From NCBI GenBank assembly GCA_023410575.1, contig JAEYPP010000018.1, positions 1-64,000 of the forward strand: a stretch of 64,000 bases of DNA. Reading direction: 5' to 3'. A model generated the notes under the pieces. It did no database searches. It was not told the DNA's origin and was given only the letters and a program-made list of their open reading frames with translations. The translations under genes and the position numbers were made by a program. The stretch comes from Bacillota bacterium. GTDB taxonomy: Bacteria; Bacillota; Clostridia; Lachnospirales; Lachnospiraceae. Positions 27,181-35,925 of the stretch are shown in pieces (within the stretch, counting starts at the first letter, position 1; the number at the start of each line of letters is the position of its first letter).

Positions 27181-27412
27181 AATTAATCTCCTTTTTCTTC
27201 GATAAATTCTGTGACAGCTCCTCATCAATTCCTTTATGAAGTGTTGGTACGCTGCAAGCCGTTTGTCCATTACAACTGTCGACACTTAGCGTATTGGTAA
27301 CTTGCTCTTCACCATCAACATCCTCTACTATAACATTCATATGTCCGCCTTCTTCACTTACAAAGGAATCCAACATTGCTACAATTTGATCGATTCTCTC
27401 TTTTTCTGTCAT
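27158..27412 (-). CDS. Degenerate paralogue of the glycyl-radical subunit, no radical glycine
   Basis: An 84-residue protein between the formate-lyase core and the radical subunit. Residues 7-29 (IDQIVAMLDSFVSEEGGHMN) resemble residues 6-27 of the radical subunit (VDNLVSLLDGYVEKGGHHLN), but the rest diverges and there is no RVSGYA. It has two cysteines (C47, C53). Its ATG is two bases after the formate-lyase stop, with the GAGG ribosome site formed by the last codons of that gene, and its end overlaps the next gene by 23 bases, so all three should be translationally coupled. It may be a structural linker or spacer subunit, or a relic of a duplicated end. Not recognised as a named family. Confidence 0.7.
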   Translation of the reverse strand: MTEKERIDQIVAMLDSFVSEEGGHMNVIVEDVDGEEQVTNTLSVDSCNGQTACSVPTLHKGIDEELSQNLSKKKEINYGKSTGR

Positions 27413-27414
27413 AG

Positions 27415-29466
27415 TTACCTCATGCGTTCTAAATCTAGATCGCCTACGAATAATTGATCGTCTTTTCCTAATGCACCTGGAATGATTGAGAAGGTATTAG
27501 AAATACCATCTTGTGCATCTTTAAATGGGAGTTTTGCTACGGATGCTAGAGAAGCTACCGCTCCATGAGTATCTCTACGATGCATTGGATTTGCACCAGG
27601 TGCAAGTGGTTCTCCCTTTTTACGTCCGTCTGGAGTATTACCTGTCTTCTTACCGTAAACAACATTAGAAGTTATAGTTAAGATCGACATGGTTGGGAAT
27701 GAATCACGGTACGTATGATGTTTACGAATCATGTTCATAAAATTATGAACCAATTGAACTGCGATATCATCAACACGATCGTCGTTATTACCATACTTTG
27801 GATAGTCACCTTCTACTTCGTAATCTATAACAATTCCACTCTCGTCACGTACTGCTTTTACTTTTGCATATTTAATCGCGCTAAGGGAGTCAGCAACTAC
27901 AGATAAACCAGCAATACCAGTCGCAAAGTAACGTTTTACATCACGGTCATGTAATGCCATCTGAATCTTCTCGTAGCTGTACTTATCATGCATGTAATGA
28001 ATAACATTAAGCGTATTCACGTAAAGTTCTGCCAACCATTCCATCATATCAGTGTATTTTGACATAACTTCGTCATAATCGAGGTAATCTCCCTCTACTG
28101 GTCTAAATTTTGGTCCCACCTGAATTTTTAACACTTCATCTACGCCACCGTTAATTGCGTAAAGAAGACACTTTGCAAGGTTAGCACGTGCTCCAAAGAA
28201 CTGCATCTCCTTACCAACTCGCATCGAGGATACACAACAAGCAATCGCATAATCATCTCCATGAGTAGGACGCATCATATCATCATTCTCATATTGAATT
28301 GAAGAAGACATGATTGACATCTTTGCACAGTATTCTTTAAACTTTCTTGGCAAACGAGTAGACCATAGAACTGTTAAGTTTGGTTCTGGAGCAGTACCTA
28401 AGTTATCAAGGGTATGAAGATAACGGAAGGAAGTCTTTGTAACCATATGACGTCCGTCAACTCCAATACCAGCGATACTTTCTGTAACCCAAGTAGGATC
28501 ACCAGAGAATAAAGCATTGTATTCAGGTGTTCTAGCAAATTTCACAAGACGTAACTTCATAATGAAATGATCAATATATTCCTGTGCCTGCTCTTCTGTG
28601 ATTAAGCCTCTGTCTAAATCTCTTTGAATATAGATATCAAGGAAGGTAGACGTACGGCCAAGGCTCATAGCTGCACCATTTTGTTCCTTTACAGCTGCTA
28701 AGTATCCAAAATATAACCACTGGATTGCTTCCTTTGCATTCGATGCTGGCCTGCTAATATCATAACCATAGATTTCACCTAATTTTTTTAGATCCGAAAG
28801 TGCACGAATCTGTTCTGCTAACTCCTCGCGTAGACGAATGTTATCTCCTGTCATTCTCTTTAAAGAAGTATTTAACTGTTCTTTTTTATCTTTCACTAAT
28901 TCATCGATTCCGTATAATGCTACACGACGATAATCACCAATGATACGTCCTCTACCATAAGCGTCTGGAAGACCTGTGATAATCGCAGATTTTCTTGCAA
29001 GTTTCATCTCATCTGTATAAGCATCAAAGACTCCTTGATTGTGAGTCTTACGATAATCTGTGAAAATCTTTACCACATCTTCATCCACTTCATATCCGTT
29101 TTCATGGCATGCATTCTGTGCCATACGGATACCACCATTTACTTGTAAAGAACGTTTAAATGGTTTATCTGTCTGAAAACCAACAATTTGTTCAATCTCT
29201 TTATTTAAATAACCAGGGCCATGAGAAGTAATCGTAGATACTAATTTTGTATCCATGTCAAGTACTCCGCCTGCTTCTCTTTCTTGCTTTGATAACTCCA
29301 TTACTTGGGTCCAAAGTTCTAATGTTGCTTGTGTTGGACCTACTAAAAATGAATCATCACCATCATACATGGTATAATTTTTTTGAATAAAATCGCGTAC
29401 ATTAACTGTACTACACCATTTACCTTCAGAAAAACCTTCCCACTCTTTATAGATTGTTGTAGTCAT
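27415..29466 (-). CDS. pflB: Pyruvate formate-lyase core lacking the glycyl-radical domain
   Basis: A 683-residue formate C-acetyltransferase converting pyruvate and CoA into acetyl-CoA and formate in anaerobic fermentation. The active-site cysteine pair is present in AIACCVSSMRVG, and the pyruvate-binding and barrel segments are intact. Full-length enzymes are about 750 residues; this one stops after NTFSIIPGALGKDDQ, exactly where the glycyl-radical end would begin, and that end is encoded as a separate gene at 26944-27180. The start is ATG 29466 (MTTTIYKEWEGF) with GGAGG six bases upstream. A promoter is visible at 29559-29587. Confidence 0.93.
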   Translation of the reverse strand: MTTTIYKEWEGFSEGKWCSTVNVRDFIQKNYTMYDGDDSFLVGPTQATLELWTQVMELSKQEREAGGVLDMDTKLVSTITSHGPGYLNKEIEQIVGFQTDKPFKRSLQVNGGIRMAQNACHENGYEVDEDVVKIFTDYRKTHNQGVFDAYTDEMKLARKSAIITGLPDAYGRGRIIGDYRRVALYGIDELVKDKKEQLNTSLKRMTGDNIRLREELAEQIRALSDLKKLGEIYGYDISRPASNAKEAIQWLYFGYLAAVKEQNGAAMSLGRTSTFLDIYIQRDLDRGLITEEQAQEYIDHFIMKLRLVKFARTPEYNALFSGDPTWVTESIAGIGVDGRHMVTKTSFRYLHTLDNLGTAPEPNLTVLWSTRLPRKFKEYCAKMSIMSSSIQYENDDMMRPTHGDDYAIACCVSSMRVGKEMQFFGARANLAKCLLYAINGGVDEVLKIQVGPKFRPVEGDYLDYDEVMSKYTDMMEWLAELYVNTLNVIHYMHDKYSYEKIQMALHDRDVKRYFATGIAGLSVVADSLSAIKYAKVKAVRDESGIVIDYEVEGDYPKYGNNDDRVDDIAVQLVHNFMNMIRKHHTYRDSFPTMSILTITSNVVYGKKTGNTPDGRKKGEPLAPGANPMHRRDTHGAVASLASVAKLPFKDAQDGISNTFSIIPGALGKDDQLFVGDLDLERMR

Positions 29467-29558
29467 CTTATTCCTCCAATCTTCATTCCTTAATTGCCAA
29501 TTTCTTAACAAATTAAGTGATTACCTCAGAATTTTTAATTCCTAGTATTTCTATGGAC

Positions 29559-29587
29559 ATTATATCAAAAATAGTAGATCTATACAA
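29559..29587 (-). promoter_or_regulatory. Promoter of the split formate-lyase operon
   Basis: Minus-strand TTGTAT and TATAAT with a 17-base spacer, giving a leader of roughly 85-90 bases before the ATG at 29466. Confidence 0.7.
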
Positions 29588-29724
29588 TGTGAAAATTATA
29601 GAATTTCTTGGCATTACTTCTATCTTTATTATAACATTGTTACATTTTTCTTCTAATTATTTATACTAATCAATATATCCCATTTCACTTATTAAGGTTA
29701 CATAGAATCGAACTACAAAAATTT

Positions 29725-30591
29725 TCATGTGTGTGATGTTGTTGGGAACATGAGTTGTTTTTCTGTAATTTGCTTTAAATCCTCCCCTAGATAAAAGTAG
29801 GTACTATCTTCTTCTTTATGTACTCTTCTAGAAAATTGATTGCAACCTAATGGAGTAAAATGAAATACTACCTCGCGAACTGTGTTGCCAAAAGAGTAGA
29901 TTACGCGATTTAGATCAACTACATGATCAGCAATTACAAGATTTAAATATAATGTATTCTTCTCGATCTCTGCGATTACATATGCATTCTCTTCTTTCAG
30001 ATAATAATAATTCTCACTCATTAATTGAGTTGCATAAAAGCCCGCAATTCCTCGATTGTCAATCATACCTAGTCGTTCGTTTGCAGTTCTTGCTTGAAAA
30101 GCATCAAGAACTTTATTCACATTCTCTAACTTTTTCATATCTATTTTTTCTGCTAGCATCAAAGCTTTAGAACTATCAATTTCTTGAAAATACTCATATT
30201 GTGTACCTACCGTAAAACCAAATCTCGGATAGTAATCTAATACGCTGTCATTACCAAAAAGGAAGATTCCATCTGCTTTTTTATATTCATTAAGAATATG
30301 CTCCATAAGGCGTCGACCAAGTCCTTGATTTCTATAATCAGGATCTGTCATTACTGTTCCTAATTGAATATATTGTTTCTTCACTCCATCTAATAAAAAT
30401 GTCATAAAATTAACAGAAACATTACTTATTACTCGTTCTCCATCTACGATAACATAAGGTTTATAATCCTTTGTCCAAAGTCCTTTATTATCCCAGTCTT
30501 GAAAATTAAAACAGAAAACCTTCTGTGTAAGATCATTAAAGCTCTTTTTTATTTGTTCATTCTCGTGTACATTACTTACTAATTGATACAT
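29725..30591 (-). CDS. GNAT-family acetyltransferase
   Basis: A 288-residue protein with an N-terminal GNAT domain: the acetyl-CoA-binding motif A reads GTVMTDPDYRNQGLGRRLME, and FLFGNDSVLDYYPRFGFTVG follows as motif B. The C-terminal 120 residues are a second domain of unknown role, so the whole resembles the two-domain GNAT proteins of Firmicutes. The start is ATG 30591 (MYQLVSNVHE) with GAGGAG seven bases upstream; an upstream extension of 36 codons lacks a ribosome site. Substrate unknown. It is divergent from the UPF0371 gene. Confidence 0.87.
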   Translation of the reverse strand: MYQLVSNVHENEQIKKSFNDLTQKVFCFNFQDWDNKGLWTKDYKPYVIVDGERVISNVSVNFMTFLLDGVKKQYIQLGTVMTDPDYRNQGLGRRLMEHILNEYKKADGIFLFGNDSVLDYYPRFGFTVGTQYEYFQEIDSSKALMLAEKIDMKKLENVNKVLDAFQARTANERLGMIDNRGIAGFYATQLMSENYYYLKEENAYVIAEIEKNTLYLNLVIADHVVDLNRVIYSFGNTVREVVFHFTPLGCNQFSRRVHKEEDSTYFYLGEDLKQITEKQLMFPTTSHT

Positions 30592-30719
30592 ATGAAATCT
30601 CCTCTTTATTTTCAATAGAATCCAAAAACCACTCCTTATATCCAAACACTCGTTCATCAATTCTACACTAATAACTACCACAATGCAATATTTTCTCAAA
30701 GATTACGTCAAGTTCTCTC

Positions 30720-30748
30720 TTGTTGCTTCCTTTTATATGTGTTATAAT
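30720..30748 (+). promoter_or_regulatory. Promoter of the UPF0371 gene
   Basis: TTGTTG and TATAAT with a 17-base spacer, about 90 bases upstream of the ATG at 30836. It fixes the start, because any frame beginning at 30683 would lie upstream of the promoter. Confidence 0.7.
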
Positions 30749-30835
30749 ACTCCAGTCAAGGTCAAAAGAGGTGAAATAGTTATTCGTCGCTTTTGGCATA
30801 TTTATATTTATAGGATAAGAAGGGACGATACTTTG

Positions 30836-32314
30836 ATGAAAATTGGATTTGATAATCAAAAATACTTAAAGATGCAATCGGAGCATATTAGAGAGAGAAT
30901 CGGAAAATTTGATAACAAATTATATCTAGAGTTCGGTGGTAAATTATTTGACGATTATCATGCTTCTCGTGTATTACCAGGATTTGCTCCCGATTCCAAG
31001 CTTAAGATGTTACTTGAATTAAAAGACCAAGTAGAAATCGTAATTGTCATTAGTGCGGCTGATATTGAAAAAAGTAAAGTGCGTAGTGATTTAGGAATCA
31101 CATATGATTTGGATGTATTAAGACTAATTGACGCATTCCAAAATAAAGGTCTTTTCGTTGGTAGCGTAACTATCACACAATACGCTGGACAAGCAAGCGC
31201 TGATGTATTCAAATCCAAACTCGAATCACTCGGTATATGTGTTTACGTACATCATATCATTCCAGGTTATCCTAATAACATTTCCTTAATCTTAAGCGAA
31301 GAAGGATATGGAAAAAATGATTATATAAAAACAAGTCGTCCATTAGTAGTTATTACAGCTCCAGGTCCTGGAAGCGGTAAGATGGCAACCTGTCTTTCTC
31401 AATTATATCACGAGCACAAACGGGGTATCCGCGCAGGCTACGCCAAGTTTGAAACCTTCCCAATCTGGAATATACCTTTAAAACATCCAGTCAATCTTGC
31501 ATATGAGGCGGCAACTGCCGATTTAAATGATGTTAATATGATTGATCCATTCCATCTTGAGGCATATGGCATTACAACTGTAAACTATAATCGTGATGTA
31601 GAAATTTTCCCTGTATTAAAAGCAATCTTTGATCGTATTGATAATAACTGTCCATATAAGTCTCCAACTGATATGGGTGTTAACATGGCTGGTAACTGTA
31701 TCATCGATGACGTTGCATGCCGTGAAGCATCAAGGCAAGAAATCATTCGCCGTTACTATCAAACACTATGTGAAGTCGTAAATGATACTACAAAAGCTAA
31801 CCAGGTTTATAAGCTTGAATTATTATTAAATCAAGCAGGGATTACAGTCGATGACCGCAAGGTTGTAAAAGCTGCTAATGATTTAGCTTTCATTAAGAAA
31901 TCACCAACAGCTGCTGTTGAATTGCCAAATGGTGAAATTATTACTGGAAAAACATCCGATCTTTTAGGAGCTTCTGCAGCTGTATTACTAAATGCACTGA
32001 AAAAACTAGCAGGAATTGACCATGAAACTCATCTCATTTCTCCTTTAGCGATTCAACCAATTCAAGAGCTAAAAATCGATTATCTAGGTAGCAAAAATCC
32101 TAGACTTCATACTGATGAAGTATTAATTGCATTATCCATAAGTGCAATGAAAGATGAGGTAGCCAAAAAAACAATGGATCAGCTTCCTCACTTAAAAGGT
32201 TGTGAAGTTCATACAAGTGTTATCATCTCTGAGGTTGACCGTAAAATATTCAAAAAACTTGGTATGCATTTAACATCAGAACCAACCTACGAAAGTAAAA
32301 ACTTGTTCCATTAA
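30836..32314 (+). CDS. UPF0371 (DUF1846) family protein
   Basis: A 492-residue cytosolic protein matching my memory of the UPF0371/DUF1846 family, which begins MKIGFDN(Q/E)KYL..QS..I..RI..F..KLY-LEFGGKL and has the segment VVTAPGPGSGKMATCLSQ. This glycine-rich GPGSGKMAT looks like a nucleotide-binding loop. Family members are about 490-510 residues; structures exist but the reaction is not known to me. The protein is complete. A 'GAAGGGA' ribosome site lies ten bases upstream, and a strong terminator follows at 32359. It is a stand-alone gene. Confidence 0.9.
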   Translation: MKIGFDNQKYLKMQSEHIRERIGKFDNKLYLEFGGKLFDDYHASRVLPGFAPDSKLKMLLELKDQVEIVIVISAADIEKSKVRSDLGITYDLDVLRLIDAFQNKGLFVGSVTITQYAGQASADVFKSKLESLGICVYVHHIIPGYPNNISLILSEEGYGKNDYIKTSRPLVVITAPGPGSGKMATCLSQLYHEHKRGIRAGYAKFETFPIWNIPLKHPVNLAYEAATADLNDVNMIDPFHLEAYGITTVNYNRDVEIFPVLKAIFDRIDNNCPYKSPTDMGVNMAGNCIIDDVACREASRQEIIRRYYQTLCEVVNDTTKANQVYKLELLLNQAGITVDDRKVVKAANDLAFIKKSPTAAVELPNGEIITGKTSDLLGASAAVLLNALKKLAGIDHETHLISPLAIQPIQELKIDYLGSKNPRLHTDEVLIALSISAMKDEVAKKTMDQLPHLKGCEVHTSVIISEVDRKIFKKLGMHLTSEPTYESKNLFH

Positions 32315-32358
32315 TGAAATTACTTCTCAAAATTACAAACATTCGAATCACGAATAAG

Positions 32359-32393
32359 GATGCTGTCATCTCGTGTGATAGCACCTTTTTTTT
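32359..32393 (+). terminator. Intrinsic terminator of the UPF0371 gene
   Basis: Stem GGATGCTGTCA / TGATAGCACC (with G-T pairs) followed by eight Ts. Confidence 0.9.
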
Positions 32394-32461
32394 GCATATT
32401 TTTACCTCATGATGGAAAAAATAATAGAAAGATTGCCTTCGCTTAATAATTTTACTTAGAC

Positions 32462-32522
32462 TTTACAAAAGATATATTTTTCTTTTACAGTAGTCCAATA
32501 AAATTTACACACAGAATATAAA
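32462..32522 (+). promoter_or_regulatory. Possible Pho-box array and -10 upstream of the phosphate transporter
   Basis: Three TTTACA hexamers occur at 32462, 32484 and 32504, i.e. at offsets of 22 and 20 bases, close to two 11-base units each, followed by TATAAA at 32517-32522. In Bacillus, PhoP binds TT(A/T/C)ACA repeats about 11 bases apart. The match is suggestive only. Confidence 0.35.
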
Positions 32523-32560
32523 CTTTATCGACATTTGATGCGATATGAAGGAGAATCCAC

Positions 32561-34336
32561 ATGGACATTTTTTCCGTATTTACACTTTTGGGTGGTTTAG
32601 CCCTATTCCTGTATGGTATGAACGTTATGGGTGCTGGTCTCGATAAAGTTGCTGGCGGACGTTTAGAACGTATCTTAGAGAAACTTACTTCAAACCCAAT
32701 TAAATCTGTTTTCTTGGGTGCTTTAGTAACAACGGTAATTCAATCTTCCTCTGCTACCACAGTAATGGTAGTAGGTTTCGTAAACTCAGGTATTATGAAA
32801 CTATCCAACGCAGTTGGTATAATTATGGGAGCTAACCTAGGAACTACCGCTACTGCTTGGATTTTAAGCTTATCTGGTTTGGAAGGCGACAGCTTTATTG
32901 TTAAGATTTTTAAGCCAAGTTCTTTTTCCCCTATCTTAGCCTTTATTGGAATTATCTTATTTATGGTATCAAAGAAAGATAGAAAAAAAGATATAGGAAT
33001 CATATTGATTGGTTTTGCAATTTTAATGACAGGTATGGAATCCATGAGTGGTGCTGTGAAACCACTTGCGGATGTTCCAGGTTTTCGTAATATTTTAACC
33101 ATGTTTAGCAATCCATTATTAGGTGTATTGACAGGAGCTCTGCTAACTGCCATTATTCAAAGTTCTTCTGCCTCTGTTGGTATTTTACAAGCAATCTCAA
33201 TTACTGGTGGGCTTACCTATAGTGCTGCAATTCCAATTATTATGGGACAAAATATTGGTACATGTATTACAGCTATACTGTCAGGTATTGGTGCAAGTAA
33301 AAATGCTAGAAGAGCTAGTCTGGTTCACCTATATTTTAATTTAATTGGAACCATTGTATTTTTGGCTGTATTTTACACAGTTCAGTACACAATTGGTTTC
33401 CCATTCATTAATGACTCTGTTGATGCGGTATCGATTGCAATTGTTCATACTTTATTTAACTTGTTCTCAACAGCAATCTTATTACCATTCTCTAAGGGTC
33501 TTGAAAAACTTGCCTGTCTGACTATTAAAGACAAGGAAGAAAAAGAAAAAGGAAAAGAAGATGACCTGGATGCAATCCGTGGTCTTGACGAGCGTTTCTT
33601 AGCATCTCCAAGTTTTGCAGTTGATCAATGTAAAGATTTAACGAAACAAATGGCAATTTTATCAAGAGACACTTTATTAGCCTCAATTCAATTAATGGAA
33701 CACTACGATGAAGAAGCAGCGAAAGAAATCATTACTTGGGAAGATAAAATCGATAAATATGAAGATATCATCGGTACTTATCTTGTCAAACTAAGTAGCA
33801 AAAGTCTTTCGGAGAATGATAGCAAAAGTGTTTCTGTTTCCCTCCATGTGATTGGTGATCTTGAGCGTATTGGTGACCATGCCGTGAATTTAAAAGATGT
33901 AGCGAAAGAAATGCATCAGAAAAAAATCATATTTTCTCCAGAAGCACAAGAAGAATTAAAAGTAATGACTAGTGCAATTACTGATGTTTTAACACAAACC
34001 ATTCTCGCATTTGAGACGAATAATTTAGATTTATGCAAACAAATAGAACCACTAGAAGAAGTAGTAGATACACTTCGTAAAGAGTTAAAAGATCGTCACA
34101 TACGCCGTCTACAAAGCGGTAATTGTACAACAGAATTAGGATTTATCTATTCCGATATTCTTACGAATTATGAACGTATCTCCGATCATTGCAGCAATAT
34201 AGCTGTATGTCTTCTACAGGTTGATGAAAATAGTTTTGAAACTCATAGCTATATGCACGAAGTCAAGTATGCAAAAGATAGTTCTTTTAATCAGCAATTT
34301 GAAACTGTTAAAGCCAAATATGAACTTCCAAACTAA
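32561..34336 (+). CDS. Na+/phosphate cotransporter with C-terminal PhoU-like domain
   Basis: A 591-residue membrane protein. Two inverted Na_Pi_cotrans repeats each carry the QSSS signature (TTVIQSSSATTVMVVG near residue 60, TAIIQSSSASVGILQ near 200), with about eight membrane helices in the first 320 residues. Residues about 345-570 form a PhoU-like helical domain (SVSLHVIGDLERIGDHAVNL, LTNYERISDHCSNIAV). It should import phosphate with sodium. It faces a PhoP/PhoR-like pair on the opposite strand across a palindromic repeat, and possible Pho boxes lie upstream. GAAGGAG precedes the ATG by seven bases. Confidence 0.93.
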   Translation: MDIFSVFTLLGGLALFLYGMNVMGAGLDKVAGGRLERILEKLTSNPIKSVFLGALVTTVIQSSSATTVMVVGFVNSGIMKLSNAVGIIMGANLGTTATAWILSLSGLEGDSFIVKIFKPSSFSPILAFIGIILFMVSKKDRKKDIGIILIGFAILMTGMESMSGAVKPLADVPGFRNILTMFSNPLLGVLTGALLTAIIQSSSASVGILQAISITGGLTYSAAIPIIMGQNIGTCITAILSGIGASKNARRASLVHLYFNLIGTIVFLAVFYTVQYTIGFPFINDSVDAVSIAIVHTLFNLFSTAILLPFSKGLEKLACLTIKDKEEKEKGKEDDLDAIRGLDERFLASPSFAVDQCKDLTKQMAILSRDTLLASIQLMEHYDEEAAKEIITWEDKIDKYEDIIGTYLVKLSSKSLSENDSKSVSVSLHVIGDLERIGDHAVNLKDVAKEMHQKKIIFSPEAQEELKVMTSAITDVLTQTILAFETNNLDLCKQIEPLEEVVDTLRKELKDRHIRRLQSGNCTTELGFIYSDILTNYERISDHCSNIAVCLLQVDENSFETHSYMHEVKYAKDSSFNQQFETVKAKYELPN

Positions 34337-34343
34337 AATTCTA

Positions 34344-34520
34344 AAGGGACTGTCGCACAAAGGGCAGTATGAATAAAGAATGAAGGGCGATGGTATTTTT
34401 CTTCGGCGCGCTATGCTCACAAGCCCCACAAAGTGCGTGTGGGGACTTGTAAGGCACTCCGAAAAATACCATCGCCCTTCATTCTTTTATACAATATTCA
34501 GCTTGTGCGTCAGTCCCTTT
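34344..34520. repeat. Palindromic repeat, copy B (177 bp)
   Basis: Largest member of the palindromic family. Outer arms AAAGGGACTG(T/A)CGCACAA and inner arms around AAGAATGAAGGGCGATGG (with TATTTTTC) pair over most of 60 bases; a nested stem ACAAG.CCCCAC / GTGGGG.CTTGT closes the centre. On the minus strand the core GAGTGCCTTACAAG (34446-34459) is identical to copy C (36796-36809). It separates the converging phosphate transporter and sensor kinase genes. Confidence 0.9.
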
Positions 34521-34542
34521 TACAGTTCATTCATAAATTGTT

Positions 34543-35925
34543 CTAACTATTATCAATCAATACACAAATCGTTGTTCCAACTCCTACCTTACTCTCAATC
34601 GAAAGTCGCTCTCCATGTTTTGCAACAATATGCTTTACAATTGCTAGTCCGAGACCTGTTCCACCTGTTTCTTTGGAACGGCTCTTATCTACACGATAAA
34701 AACGTTCAAAAACTCGATGAAGATGTTCCTCGGGGATACCTATCCCAGTATCAGAAACAGTAACTCTAGTATATTTTTCTTCTCGTTGAATTCGAACTAA
34801 TACTGTACCATTCACACGATTGTAACGTATCGCATTATCACAAAGATTATTAATTAGTTCTTCCATCATCATCTTATTGGCATGAACCTTTGAAGAACTA
34901 CCCTCAATCTTTAACGTAACCTGATGCTTTTTAGCTGAAATCATTAAAGCACTGACACATCTTTTTGCTATCTCATAAATATCAATGTCTTCTTTAACAA
35001 CTTCAACTTCTGTTTCATCCAATTCTGAGAGCTCAATAATATCATTAATCAGATGAAGAAGTCGAGAGGCATTATTGCGTATCTCAGAACTAAAATGAGG
35101 AATATCCTCTTGCTTTGTAATACCACTCTCTATTAATTCTGCATATCCTATAATTGAAGTTAATGGTGTCTTTAGTTCATGAGTTACATTTGCTGTGAAT
35201 TCTTGACGAATTCGTTCACTCTTTTCTAAAGTTCTAAGCTGTTTTGAGATGCTATCATGCTGAATCCAGATCGTATTAGCAAATGGCTTAAGTTCCTCAT
35301 ATGGAACGTTGCTATGAAAGTCTTCAAATTGGTTGATATTAAGCCCAATTTTTTGAATCGGCTTAATGATGCGCGTTGTTAATAAACGAGCCATTAATAA
35401 GCTAATTAAAGATAAAATCCCAATACCTAAGATTAAACTTGGCAATGTTTTATATAATAGTGTTAATAGTCCTTTCTCCTCTTTTCCAACACGTAGAACT
35501 ACGTCTGGATACAGTTTTAATGCACAATAATATGTATTCTGATTTAATGTATCAGAATGACGCATATCTTGTCCATAACCGTTATCAAAGGCTTCAACTA
35601 TCTCCTTTCTATTTTGGTGATTTTCCATCGTATCCGCAGCAACATAGCTATCATATAAGACGATACCCTCACGATTAACAACTGTTACCCGAATGTCATC
35701 ATTGTTAAAGATATATTCCGTATCTTTCAAGTCAGAATTTAAGATAATATCCTTAATCACCTTAGCATTAGACTTTAAATCACTGTAAACTTGTTTTTGA
35801 AACATCGAATAATACACAAGTATTGTAATAAATGTCGTTAGACCAATTGCCAAACCAGCAATAATTACAAAATAAATTGTGATTCGATTTTTTAAACTAA
35901 TTGCCTTCTTTTTCTTAATCTCCAA
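34543..35925 (-). CDS. Sensor histidine kinase, PhoR-like
   Basis: A 460-residue membrane kinase. Helix 1 is at 13-37, an extracellular sensing region of about 125 residues follows, helix 2 lies near 163-185, then HisKA with the phosphorylated histidine in VTHELKTPLTSIIGYAEL, and the ATP-binding domain with N box LINNLCDNAIRYNR, G1 VSDTGIGIP and G2 TGGTGLGLAIV. The start is a TTG overlapping the last 11 bases of the regulator gene, so the two are translationally coupled. Its place facing a Na/phosphate transporter suggests phosphate sensing (PhoR), which is inference. Confidence 0.9.
   Translation of the reverse strand: MEIKKKKAISLKNRITIYFVIIAGLAIGLTTFITILVYYSMFQKQVYSDLKSNAKVIKDIILNSDLKDTEYIFNNDDIRVTVVNREGIVLYDSYVAADTMENHQNRKEIVEAFDNGYGQDMRHSDTLNQNTYYCALKLYPDVVLRVGKEEKGLLTLLYKTLPSLILGIGILSLISLLMARLLTTRIIKPIQKIGLNINQFEDFHSNVPYEELKPFANTIWIQHDSISKQLRTLEKSERIRQEFTANVTHELKTPLTSIIGYAELIESGITKQEDIPHFSSEIRNNASRLLHLINDIIELSELDETEVEVVKEDIDIYEIAKRCVSALMISAKKHQVTLKIEGSSSKVHANKMMMEELINNLCDNAIRYNRVNGTVLVRIQREEKYTRVTVSDTGIGIPEEHLHRVFERFYRVDKSRSKETGGTGLGLAIVKHIVAKHGERLSIESKVGVGTTICVLIDNS

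Noticed and set aside
26944..27285. Longer version of the glycyl-radical protein starting at 27285
   Set aside because: The added 35 residues are basic nonsense overlapping the preceding gene; AAGGAG before ATG 27180 gives the family's natural start.
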